Positions 24,544-32,801 of a stretch of DNA of 52,706 nucleotides are shown one piece after another. This stretch comes from Perlabentimonas gracilis (GTDB lineage Bacteria > Bacteroidota > Bacteroidia > Bacteroidales > Tenuifilaceae), in contig NZ_JAANIG010000032.1 of NCBI RefSeq assembly GCF_011174675.1, positions 1 through 52,706 on the forward strand, read 5' to 3'. The position numbers and the translations under genes were made by a program. Within the stretch, counting starts at the first letter, position 1. Each line of letters begins with the position of its first letter. A model generated the notes under the pieces. It ran no database searches, was not told the DNA's origin, and saw only the letters and a program-made list of their open reading frames with translations.

Positions 24544-25719
24544 TTACAGGTCGCAAAATGCATCCTTAATCTTTTGCAGGGCAAGCGATACGGTTTGCGA
24601 AGGGCATGCAATATTCATCCGTTGAAACCCGCTGCCCTCTTCGCCAAACATCTCTCCTTCGTTTAAACCTATACCAGCTTTCTCAACCAGTAACTTTTTA
24701 AGCTCATCGTTGCTCAGGTTGTACTCCCTAAAGTCGAGCCATAGAAGGTAGGTCCCCTCGGGTTCAACAAGTTTTACCTTGGGCAGCTCAGCCTCGAGGA
24801 AATTTCGAACCAACGAAGTGTTTTCTGCAAGGTACCAAAGTAGCTGCTCCAACCACTCCTCGCCTTGGGGCGAGTAGGCTGCCTTGGTTGCCTCAAAACC
24901 AAAAATATTGCCGTGCCAGGTGCCGTTGCGCTGGGCTTGCAGGTTGTATCGCTTAAGCAGCTGGGTGTTGGATATGGCAATCCATGCGGTGGCCAGACCC
25001 GCAATGTTGAATGTTTTGCTGGCCGACCCAAAGGTTATGGTCTTGTTGGCTACCTCTGGCGATAGGGTAGCAAAGGGGATATGCTTGTTGGGTTCGAATA
25101 CCAAGTCGGCATGGATTTCGTCGGCTACAATTAGCACCTTGTGCTTAAGGCAAAGGTCGGCCATTCGGTTTAGCTCATCGGTTGTCCACACCCTGCCCAC
25201 GGGGTTATGCGGTGAGCATAGGATGAAAAGTTTGACCCCTTGGCTAAGCTTAGCCTCAAAATCTTCAAAATCTATTTGGTACTTACCGTTGGTGAGAACC
25301 AGTGGGTTGGTAAGCAACTCGCGGCCATTTTGCTTTACAGCATAGTAGAATGGGTGGTAAACTGGCGATTGTATAAGCACCTTGTCGCCCGGATTTGTAT
25401 ACGCCTGCACGGCGTGGTTAAGCCCAGCCACAATGCCGGGGCAGTACGATAACCAAGTGGTTTCGATTTGCCACCCAAAACGTTTTTGTAACCACCAAGC
25501 AATGGAGTTGTTGTACTCATCGTCCTGCAGGGTGTATCCTAGTATTGGATGCTGAAGCCGTTTTTGCAACCGTTCTATAATAAAGGGGGGAGTAGCAATA
25601 TCCATATCGGCCACCCACATAGGGATTACTTTGTCATTGCCAAAAATTAGCTCGCGCTTATCATATTTAATGGTTGATGTGCCTTGCCGTGGTATCTCGG
25701 TTGAAAAATCGTACTTCAT
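24544..25719 (-). CDS. patB: PatB/MalY-family PLP C-S lyase (cystathionine beta-lyase type)
   Basis: The 391-residue protein is a fold-type I PLP enzyme of the PatB/MalY group: PMWVADMDIATPPFI near residue 33, YCPGIVAGLNHAVQAYTNPGD, SPVYHPF, CSPHNPVGRVW and VADEIHADLVF. The PLP lysine lies in GSASKTFNIAGL (about residue 235), and RMNIACPS near the end supplies the carboxylate-binding Arg. Such enzymes cleave cystathionine or other cysteine S-conjugates to pyruvate, ammonia and a thiol. It is upstream of the serine hydrolase on the same strand, 160 bases away, so probably a separate unit. The gene symbol is by family resemblance. Confidence 0.9.
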   Translation of the reverse strand: MKYDFSTEIPRQGTSTIKYDKRELIFGNDKVIPMWVADMDIATPPFIIERLQKRLQHPILGYTLQDDEYNNSIAWWLQKRFGWQIETTWLSYCPGIVAGLNHAVQAYTNPGDKVLIQSPVYHPFYYAVKQNGRELLTNPLVLTNGKYQIDFEDFEAKLSQGVKLFILCSPHNPVGRVWTTDELNRMADLCLKHKVLIVADEIHADLVFEPNKHIPFATLSPEVANKTITFGSASKTFNIAGLATAWIAISNTQLLKRYNLQAQRNGTWHGNIFGFEATKAAYSPQGEEWLEQLLWYLAENTSLVRNFLEAELPKVKLVEPEGTYLLWLDFREYNLSNDELKKLLVEKAGIGLNEGEMFGEEGSGFQRMNIACPSQTVSLALQKIKDAFCDL

Positions 25720-25758
25720 AGTTTTTTAGGAGTTTTAATCTGGAGTAGGATAAAAACA

Positions 25759-25802
25759 AAAAGTTCCCACCATTGAGCCATGCCAAACGATGAGAACCTT
25801 TT
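25759..25802 (-). terminator. Intrinsic terminator after the 94-aa gene
   Basis: On the minus strand the sequence folds as a long stem (AAAGGTTCTCATCGTTT paired with AATGGTGGGAACTTT, one bulge and some G-U pairs), followed by TTGTTTTTA. It ends transcription of the small gene at 25822-26106 before patB. Confidence 0.6.
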
Positions 25803-25821
25803 AGGTAGATTTTTGGTTGTG

Positions 25822-26106
25822 CTATTTGGTAAGCTCGCTTAGCTTTGAGAATGAATTGTCAACGGTAGAGAGTAGGTCGCTGTAAACAGCCTTGTAGTGC
25901 TGACGGGTTTGCTTGCGATCCATTGACTTGTCGGGGCTATTTACCCTTTGGAAAAACTCATTGCGCTTGTTTACCACATCCTCAATTATGTTTACCACCT
26001 TATCCTGATTCTTGTCGCCATGCAGGTATAGGTAGGTGTAGCAGTCGGAGATCACCTCGCTCACTAGGTAGTCAATATCCTTCTTAATGTTTCTGATGCT
26101 TGCCAT
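25822..26106 (-). CDS. Conserved-looking small hypothetical protein, 94 aa
   Basis: I chose the ATG at 26106 (MASIRNIKKDIDYLVSEV), 37 bases from a -7 element; an ATG at 26145 lies within that element. The protein is helical and charged throughout (KNQDKVVNIIEDVVNKRNEF, MDRKQTRQHYKAVYSDLL), has no signal peptide and matches no domain I know. It has its own promoter and terminator, so it is probably a real single-gene unit. Confidence 0.7.
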   Translation of the reverse strand: MASIRNIKKDIDYLVSEVISDCYTYLYLHGDKNQDKVVNIIEDVVNKRNEFFQRVNSPDKSMDRKQTRQHYKAVYSDLLSTVDNSFSKLSELTK

Positions 26107-26142
26107 AGTTGTTTGCTGTTTTGTTGATATTAATTTAAGGCA

Positions 26143-26150
26143 CAAAAATA
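26143..26150 (-). promoter_or_regulatory. -7 promoter element of the 94-aa gene
   Basis: The minus strand reads TATTTTTG, an exact TAnnTTTG match, 36 bases before the start at 26106. Confidence 0.4.
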
Positions 26151-26254
26151 TGAAAAGATTGTGAATAAAAATGGCTTAGGCGTTGTTCTTGTGGTAAAAA
26201 AACGCTAAAAAATAGCTATATTGCAATGTTTTATAGATTTTTAAAGAAAATTTT

Positions 26255-26953
26255 ATGGATAGGGCGCAAGTAGTTAGTCAAACCATAGCAACGTTCAGTA
26301 CGCTGCGCGATCAGGTGGCTAATCTTTTCTCGGAGGAGTCAGTCCTAAGCCAGTCGGAGCTTATGATTGAGGAGTACTTCGAGGCCAAGTTCAACCCTTT
26401 TTTACGAAAGGCTAAGGTTACCATTGAGTCTATCCCATTGAATGACTACACAGTGGTGGCCATTGACCTGTGGCTTAAGAATCTAAAGTCAAGTATAGAT
26501 CATCTGGAGACTGGAGACCATGGCCTCAGGCATGCCGAGTCGGTTTATATACATCAAAAGTATTTACCTCGGTTAATAAGCTTTCTGGAGAATGTTAAGC
26601 TCGAAATCTTGGAGCGTATTTTTAAAACGCAGGAGCATGATTCGAATCCAGAGGTCGTATCGACCAATACAAACCATAAAGGCCTTGCCCCAGGGGCTCT
26701 CTCATCGCTGATTGCGCAGCTACTTAACTTTGGGGTTATTAGAAACGATTTGTCACCCGATGTGCTGGCTAAGGTGCTGGCGCCCATTGTAGGCTGCACA
26801 ACCGATGACATTGCACTTAATCTTACCTACGACAGGGTGAACCATCGATTTACTGGCAAAGCAACTGCTCCTGAGCTAGCTTCGCTTGCAAAGCTTATGA
26901 GATCGATTGCTGCACGCATTGAAAATCAGCAGCATGCTGCTGGTAGGGAGTAG
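26255..26953 (+). CDS. Hypothetical protein, 232 aa
   Basis: This cytoplasmic protein begins with an ATG after an AT-rich leader. The N-terminal 120 residues are helical (SELMIEEYFEAKFNPFLRK, HQKYLPRLISFLENVKLEIL). A linker rich in Asn/Thr follows (about 128-145), and a C-terminal domain (PGALSSLIAQLLNFGVIRND, LAKVLAPIVGCTTDDIALNL, ELASLAKLMRSIAARIE) looks like a helical adaptor. I do not recognise the family. The stop lies seven bases from the stop of the convergent SiaC-like gene. Function unknown. Confidence 0.65.
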   Translation: MDRAQVVSQTIATFSTLRDQVANLFSEESVLSQSELMIEEYFEAKFNPFLRKAKVTIESIPLNDYTVVAIDLWLKNLKSSIDHLETGDHGLRHAESVYIHQKYLPRLISFLENVKLEILERIFKTQEHDSNPEVVSTNTNHKGLAPGALSSLIAQLLNFGVIRNDLSPDVLAKVLAPIVGCTTDDIALNLTYDRVNHRFTGKATAPELASLAKLMRSIAARIENQQHAAGRE

Positions 26954-26960
26954 GGTAGGT

Positions 26961-27356
26961 TTAGTTGTAGGGAATACAGCGGTAGTCGAGGCTAATATCT
27001 GGTAGTTCAAAAAGCACCATCCCCTCGTTAAGCAAATCCTCATCGTCCTCCTGGTAGTTCCAAATTACTTCTACCTCAACACCATTACGCTTGATGTTGG
27101 CAACTTTTTTCATGATTTCCCTTAGGTACTTGTATGATGATGAGTTGATGTACTTGAAGTTAAGGTCGACAATGATTTTTTGCCCCTTCTTTGCTTCAAT
27201 CTCTTGGTAAAATTCATCGAGCCAGTCGAGAATCTCCTCGTAGAACTCCTTGGCATTCTCGGGATGAGAGATGCCTGATATTGAAAATATATTGGTAGCA
27301 GGATCGAAAATTATTTCCGGGGTGTCGATGGCTGCTTCTATTTTTAGTGGTTTCAT
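26961..27356 (-). CDS. SiaC-like DUF1987 regulatory phosphoprotein
   Basis: The 131-residue protein fits the SiaC/DUF1987 family: IDTPEIIFDPATNIFSISGIS at the start, then HPENAKEFYEEILDWLDEF, and VDLNFKYINSSSYKYLREI (about 63-81). The Ser cluster 72-74 is where SiaC-type and anti-anti-sigma-like proteins are phosphorylated. SiaC in Pseudomonas activates the diguanylate cyclase SiaD when unphosphorylated and is controlled by a kinase/phosphatase pair. In Bacteroidota the partner is usually unknown. The YfiR-domain kinase gene starts 2.5 kb further right and ends 162 bases from this gene on the same strand, a suggestive neighbour. Confidence 0.85.
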   Translation of the reverse strand: MKPLKIEAAIDTPEIIFDPATNIFSISGISHPENAKEFYEEILDWLDEFYQEIEAKKGQKIIVDLNFKYINSSSYKYLREIMKKVANIKRNGVEVEVIWNYQEDDEDLLNEGMVLFELPDISLDYRCIPYN

Positions 27357-27517
27357 AGCTTTGTTGAGTAAACTTCACTGTAAAGATAGGGCATTTGCCT
27401 AGAATAAATCAATAAGAAACCCTACGATTTGATAAAATTAACTTATCACAAGTTGAACCTTCGTTTTGTTGAGGTTAATATATAAATCTTTTTGCATCAA
27501 CTGTTTAACCACTGGGA

Positions 27518-29920
27518 TTACCCTATTAACTTGGCTAGTACAGATGAAATGTCGTTTAGCAGGTAGGGTTTGGCTAGGTATTCGTTAAACCCGCTTTCGT
27601 AAATTCGCTTGGCATCGTTGGCCATAGCAAAGGCCGTTTGGGCAACAACGGGGGTTTTCTTGTTTTCCAAATCCCTTATTTGTTTAAGAACAGAGTACCC
27701 GTCGCCATCGGGGAGCTGTATATCGAGCAGCACAATATCAATTAAAGATTGATTGGTTTGGAACTGCTCAACGGCTTCATGGGCATTGGTGGCAACAAAG
27801 TAGTTTAGCTCCAGTACATCGAGGTAGTTGCACAGAAGGTTTCTTGATGCCTCATCATCCTCGCAGATTAGGGCCGTTTTTCCTTTAAAGGTTTGAACTT
27901 GATCAATCTTGGGCTGCAGCTGGGGCGGCGTTTTGGCGCTATTGCCTTGGGCAAGTAAAGGGATTGTGAAGAAAAACGTTGTACCCTTTTGCTGTTCGGA
28001 TTGGAACCAGATTCTACCACCCATAAGCTCAACTAAATTCTTTGAAATCACCAACCCCAGACCCGTTCCAGGATACAGCTTATGCTCTCGGTGTTCGATT
28101 TTTACAAAGCGCTGGAAAAGCGATTTTTGGCTTGCTTTGGGAATCCCTATGCCGGTATCGGAAACAAAGAACTGGAGCGATCCGTTTACCTCTTTGTAGC
28201 CAAATTCAATACTTCCACTTTCTGTAAACTTAATGGCATTATCGAGCAAATTACGGAGCACTTGCCGCAATCGGTTTCCATCGGTTTTCACTACAAGCCT
28301 TTCGGTGGTGGATGAGTAGTTAAGCTGTAGGCTTACTTCTTTCTTCTCTGGTTTCGAATCAATAATCTGGCTGTAGGTGCTATGGAGTGTTTTAAGCTCG
28401 TCAATAATATCGCACTCATTTTGCTCGAGCTGCAGCTGGCCAGCCTCAATTTTAGCAATATCAATAATATCGTTTATAAGCCTTAGCAAATCGTACGAGC
28501 TGTTTATTATAACCTTAATGTAGCTACTCTCCGACGTACCGGGACTTTCCAACTTATTTGAAAGTAGTTCGGAAAAACCTATGATGGCGTTTAATGGGGT
28601 ACGAATTTCATGGCTCATATTGGCTAGGAAAGCACTTTTTAACCTATCGCTCTCCTCAGCCCTATTTTTGGCAAGTTTAAATTCGAGGGTTCTTTTCTCT
28701 ACAATGGCCTCAAGGTTGATATTCTGCTCCTCAAGCTCCAAGGCCTGTTTTTCAATTTCCGCTTTTTGCTCTTCAATCTGCTCTTTCTGTTGCTCAATGG
28801 CCAGGTTCTTTTCCCTAAGTAGTTTGTTGGCACGGCGCCTTATGGAGTTAGATCGGGTTAGTAAGATAAGCACAATAATTCCCAAAAACACCGTGGTGAG
28901 AGATAGATGCAGCCAACGCTTTTGCCCAACAATCTGATTCTCTTGCTTGGCCAGCACCTTGCTCTGATCATCAATCTGATGCTGCTGCTCAAGCATCTTT
29001 TTTCGCTGCTCAAGTAGTATGTTGTTCCGCTCTTCAATTTCTGCCTCTTGCTGTTCCAACTTCTTTTGTTGCTGGCTAACGTCAGCCTGTTGCCTAGCAA
29101 GCATTCTTACATTATATGCCAGTACCTCTTGCTGCTGCACTACCTCAGCCGATACCGAATCGAGCAGTAGTCTAAGTTCCTGGAGTACCATCTGTTGCTG
29201 GTTAAGCTCTTTTTGCTTGGCTCTAATCTCCTCTACTTGCTCTGCAATTCTATGGTTTTGTGAGTCGATGGCTGCTTGCTGTCGTGCAATCACAAGCTGA
29301 TACTCCTGAACTTGTTCTCTGTATATCTCTGCTCTTTCCCTTTCGGTTCGAAGAGTCTCCTCCTGCTTCTCGTAAAGTTCCGCAAAATCAACCCTTGATC
29401 CACCACGGATAAGTAGCTGAGGCGATACAGCCATCCCTTTACGCTCAATGTTCTCTCGGTTTAGCTCAAACGAAATGCTTGTTCTATTCTCATCGATGTA
29501 AACCAGGTTTATCATCGTACCCGATCGCAGATTACTTTCCTCCGTAATAACCAGCACGGGTTGATTGTCTACGCGCTCAAAAATGCGGTTTTCGAACAGC
29601 CTCTTCGATTGATCGATATATACGATGTGCGGAGCTGGTAGTAGGGGAATGTTTGCATCGTTAGCAAAAATGATACTGGTGGGTTTTCCCTTAATCTGTC
29701 GTCCGGTAAAAACCTCGTTAAACTTTTGCCTGAGCTCCGAATTGTCGCTCACCAGCAAAATTCTGAATGTGTCTAGATTGTTCTCGTTGGGCCAACTAGT
29801 ATTTAATGCAAATTGATATGTGAAAGCTGCCCTTAGGTTGGCATCGGAGATCTGCTGAGCCGACGATAACTTGCTAAAAAAGATGAGAATGCTTATGATA
29901 ACTATTTTTACACTATGCAT
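27518..29920 (-). CDS. YfiR-domain hybrid sensor histidine kinase
   Basis: The 800-residue protein has a signal peptide (about 1-21) and a YfiR-like (DUF4154) periplasmic domain (about 25-165; ANLRAAFTYQFALNTSWP at the start, GTMINLVYIDENRTSISFEL near its end). A long Gln/Glu-rich coiled coil (about 175-335), one membrane span (about 338-358) and a second coiled coil follow. HisKA has the acceptor His437 in [15 protein letters not shown]; the HATPase domain (NLLDNAIKFT, DTGIGIP, GTGLGLVIS) and a receiver domain with Asp733 in IVLLDIQLPDGDG complete it. YfiR proteins elsewhere control a diguanylate cyclase; here the domain is fused to a kinase. It is divergent from a TonB receptor of the kind often paired with YfiR genes. 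Confidence 0.93.
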   Translation of the reverse strand: MHSVKIVIISILIFFSKLSSAQQISDANLRAAFTYQFALNTSWPNENNLDTFRILLVSDNSELRQKFNEVFTGRQIKGKPTSIIFANDANIPLLPAPHIVYIDQSKRLFENRIFERVDNQPVLVITEESNLRSGTMINLVYIDENRTSISFELNRENIERKGMAVSPQLLIRGGSRVDFAELYEKQEETLRTERERAEIYREQVQEYQLVIARQQAAIDSQNHRIAEQVEEIRAKQKELNQQQMVLQELRLLLDSVSAEVVQQQEVLAYNVRMLARQQADVSQQQKKLEQQEAEIEERNNILLEQRKKMLEQQHQIDDQSKVLAKQENQIVGQKRWLHLSLTTVFLGIIVLILLTRSNSIRRRANKLLREKNLAIEQQKEQIEEQKAEIEKQALELEEQNINLEAIVEKRTLEFKLAKNRAEESDRLKSAFLANMSHEIRTPLNAIIGFSELLSNKLESPGTSESSYIKVIINSSYDLLRLINDIIDIAKIEAGQLQLEQNECDIIDELKTLHSTYSQIIDSKPEKKEVSLQLNYSSTTERLVVKTDGNRLRQVLRNLLDNAIKFTESGSIEFGYKEVNGSLQFFVSDTGIGIPKASQKSLFQRFVKIEHREHKLYPGTGLGLVISKNLVELMGGRIWFQSEQQKGTTFFFTIPLLAQGNSAKTPPQLQPKIDQVQTFKGKTALICEDDEASRNLLCNYLDVLELNYFVATNAHEAVEQFQTNQSLIDIVLLDIQLPDGDGYSVLKQIRDLENKKTPVVAQTAFAMANDAKRIYESGFNEYLAKPYLLNDISSVLAKLIG

Positions 29921-30275
29921 ATGGGCTTATTTCGCTCTATAATAAAATAGTATGGAGTCAATTTTTATTTCAACTCATCCAAATGTATGAAAAAATACTA
30001 ATAATACTAGGTTTTGCTTTCATTGAAATAATAGAGTACAACCCAACAGCCTAGCTGAAAAATGTTTAATGATTATTTTTGTAATGATTTGGTAGCATTG
30101 TATTATAAAAGGTATATGGTATATTCAAATTTTAATGATGCCAAATGTCATATGGCGATGCAATATTAAACACTTTATTTGTCAGTAAAAAAAGGACTCT
30201 AAGAAATATAGGGATATGGTAAAATACATTATATTTATTGCAGCGCGAAATCTTTATAAAATGATAAATAGTACT
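29921..30275. other. 355-base divergent promoter region
   Basis: This AT-rich region lies between the YfiR-domain kinase and the TonB receptor. It holds the kinase -7 element at 29980-29987. I found no clear promoter for the receptor and no strong repeat. Confidence 0.5.
29980..29987 (-). promoter_or_regulatory. -7 promoter element of the YfiR-domain kinase
   Basis: The minus strand reads TACATTTG, an exact TAnnTTTG match, 59 bases before the start at 29920. Confidence 0.4.
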
Positions 30276-32456
30276 ATGCAAAAAGTATTGAGTCGCTTGA
30301 TAGCTTTACTATTCATTTTGCTATGGAGCCATACAGGAATGGCGCAGCAACAGGACTCAATACTGTTGCTGGACTACACGCTCGACGACCTGATGAACCT
30401 TCGAGTAGAATCGGCAGCGAAGCGATCGGAGACCATTGCCGACGTGCCCGCAAGCATTGTTGTAATATCGCGCCAAGATATTGAAAACTACGGTTGGCAA
30501 ACGCTTGAAGAGGTACTGAGTAATGTACCCGGTATGTACCATATTAACGATTACCTTTGGTTTGGCGCCGATAATTTTGGAATTAGAGGCTTTTTTTCAT
30601 CCGGGTCGTTTAGCACTATGGTTGTTATGGTGAATGGGGTTTCGCAACGCGAGGACTGGTATAATTCGTTTCCTCTTTCAAAAATTAATGTTGCTGTTGA
30701 GGCTATCGATAGGATTGAGGTTATCCGTGGCCCCATGTCGGTGGTGTACGGGAGCAATGCATTCCTAGGTGCCATTAATATTATTACAAACCAAACCGAT
30801 GATGAGTCGCTGGCTGCAATAGCTGCTGGTAGCAATGGCAACTACAGGGCTTATGGTCGTGTGTCGGGGGGAAGCGACAAGCTTAAGTTTAGCATTAACC
30901 TAGCGGGGTACGGATCCAACGGAATTAATCAGCCCTACAGTAAGATGACTGATGATATTCATGATGGCTGGAACTTGCCGGCCAACCCTACCAGCAGTGG
31001 CCAGCTCGAATACCATAGGATATACCTCGATGCGTGGTTTAGCATAGATAATTTTTACTTCGGATTTCTACAATCGCACTCCAAGCGGGGTGTTATTGAC
31101 TACTACCCTGGTTTTGACGATGGTCACGTTGCTAATATTCAGGCTACAAGCTCAGTATTTGGTTACAAACGATCATTTAGCAAAGAAATTGAGGCTAAGG
31201 CTGAGGTTGGGTACTACTCGTTTCGCAACCTGCTCGATTACAAGCATAATTCCGATACAACAGCCTATGGCTTTAACGACATCTTTTCCGATGCTTTGGA
31301 TGCGGAGCTAAATATCAACCTCAATCCAACTTCAAAGTGGGATGTTACCTTTGGTGCGTACTACCGAAGGGTGATGCGCGATAAGCTTGTGGTAGATGCA
31401 CCAAACCTAAGCGACGATTATGTTAACCTCGATGCTGGATTGGCTCGTGGTCATACCATTCAAACATGGGCGGCCTTTTTTCAAACAAGCTACGCATTAA
31501 CCGATAGGTTTAGCCTGTTTGCGGGTGCTCGTGTTGAGCAAACCCCGGGGTATGAAATTAGCTACTCGGTACGGTTCGACCCCTCGGGTACATACAATTA
31601 CCTTTCGCGAGTAGGAGAATATATGTATGGCGATCCATACATTATCCCCCGTGCAGCCCTACTTTATCATATTAGTAGTAAGCATCACCTAAAGTTTATG
31701 TATGGTAGAGCCATTAAGCAAGCCTCAATTGGGGAGAATATGGATATTGTAAGGTATCCCGATAGGGAGCAGCTGAAACCAGCCAATATGCAAACCCTAG
31801 AGGTTAACTACTACAGCATGCTATCGAATCGTTCGGTACTTAATGTGAGTTTATTTCAAAATTTTGCCAACAACCTAATCTCGCGTACCAACCAAATGGA
31901 GAACGGTGTGATGAGGCTTTACAATACCAATTCGGGCAAACTAACAACCCTAGGGTTAGAAACCTCAATACAGTTGAAACCTACACAAAATTTCAGTTCC
32001 AGCTTAAGCGTTATCCTACAGCACTCTAATAACCGACAGGAGGGGTATGAGGATATTGCGCTTGAGTATGCCCCCTCTTTCCTTGCCTACGGAACTTTAT
32101 CGTATCTGCTGGTTAAACGGGTTTCTGTGGGGCTTTCGGGGTACTACGTTGGGGCGATGGAAACCTACTGGCGCCCCGATACCCGCGATGCAAGTAATGC
32201 TAACGATAACCGAAACCCCATTCAGCTTATTGCCGATGGTTCAAGGATAGGGCAACAGGCACCCGGATATTTTTTGCTGAACACAAATGTACGATTCAAC
32301 AATATATTTCACGAGAATGTATACTGCTCGCTATACCTACATAACCTTTTAAACACCGAGGTTCGTTACCCCACCACGCGAAGTAACGATATTTTTGAAA
32401 AGGGAACATTGGGGCATAGCCGCTACCTGATGCTGAGCATTGGCATACATTTCTAG
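30276..32456 (+). CDS. TonB-dependent receptor of the YfiR-associated type
   Basis: I chose the ATG at 30276, which begins a proper signal peptide (MQKVLSRLIALLFILLW, cleavage near GMAQ); earlier in-frame ATGs at 30216 and 30261 add an unlikely leader. The 726-residue protein opens with LDYTLDDLMNLRVESAAKRSE and DVPASIVVISRQDIENYGW. This is the 'sleeLl...v.sasKr.q...daPAsv.Vit.edI' start seen in receptors encoded with YfiR-domain regulators. The plug has RIEVIRGPMSVVYGSNAFLG, and the barrel ends in RYLMLSIGIHF. It lacks the regulatory-like N-terminal domain of the other receptor in this window. A signalling role with the divergent kinase is likely but inferred. Confidence 0.9.
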   Translation: MQKVLSRLIALLFILLWSHTGMAQQQDSILLLDYTLDDLMNLRVESAAKRSETIADVPASIVVISRQDIENYGWQTLEEVLSNVPGMYHINDYLWFGADNFGIRGFFSSGSFSTMVVMVNGVSQREDWYNSFPLSKINVAVEAIDRIEVIRGPMSVVYGSNAFLGAINIITNQTDDESLAAIAAGSNGNYRAYGRVSGGSDKLKFSINLAGYGSNGINQPYSKMTDDIHDGWNLPANPTSSGQLEYHRIYLDAWFSIDNFYFGFLQSHSKRGVIDYYPGFDDGHVANIQATSSVFGYKRSFSKEIEAKAEVGYYSFRNLLDYKHNSDTTAYGFNDIFSDALDAELNINLNPTSKWDVTFGAYYRRVMRDKLVVDAPNLSDDYVNLDAGLARGHTIQTWAAFFQTSYALTDRFSLFAGARVEQTPGYEISYSVRFDPSGTYNYLSRVGEYMYGDPYIIPRAALLYHISSKHHLKFMYGRAIKQASIGENMDIVRYPDREQLKPANMQTLEVNYYSMLSNRSVLNVSLFQNFANNLISRTNQMENGVMRLYNTNSGKLTTLGLETSIQLKPTQNFSSSLSVILQHSNNRQEGYEDIALEYAPSFLAYGTLSYLLVKRVSVGLSGYYVGAMETYWRPDTRDASNANDNRNPIQLIADGSRIGQQAPGYFLLNTNVRFNNIFHENVYCSLYLHNLLNTEVRYPTTRSNDIFEKGTLGHSRYLMLSIGIHF

Positions 32457-32801
32457 GAGAAATGGCTATTTGCTTTGATCTAACTACCAATCATCCCTCG
32501 TCATCACAGCAATAAACGCTGTTCTTATCTCGTCAACCAAAAGGTTTACGAGACAAGCAGAGGCAAGCAACCTGCCTGCCCACCTAGTAAACCTGACAGC
32601 GTCGTTAGACTCTGCCAAAGGCAGGCAAGCTGTCAGCGTTTACTAAACAGTTGAATCTACGAACCCTTCCAACCTGTCCAACCTGCCTGCCTGCCTGCCT
32701 GCCTGCCCTTGGCAGCGCTGACAGGTTCTCCACCGATTTATCCAAGCAAAAAGAGAGCTGCAAGACAATCTTGCAGCTCTTTTTATTTATGCGGTGGTAG
32801 G
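32457..32801. repeat. Repeat-rich intergenic region with CCTG microsatellite
   Basis: It contains a 59-base inverted repeat at 32586-32644 (arms AGTAAAC/GTTTACT and GACAGC/GCTGTC) and six tandem CCTG units at 32682-32705. The elements CCTGACAGCG and CTGTCAGCG also occur in the duplicated region at 50350-51010. The terminator at 32754-32780 closes the region. Confidence 0.65.
32754..32780. terminator. Intrinsic terminator of the giant type A protein gene
   Basis: AGAGCTGCAAG (32754-32764) and CTTGCAGCTCT (32770-32780) pair perfectly and have A-rich and T-rich flanks on the two sides, so it can work in both directions. It lies 22 bases past the stop at 32802 on the minus strand. Confidence 0.88.
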
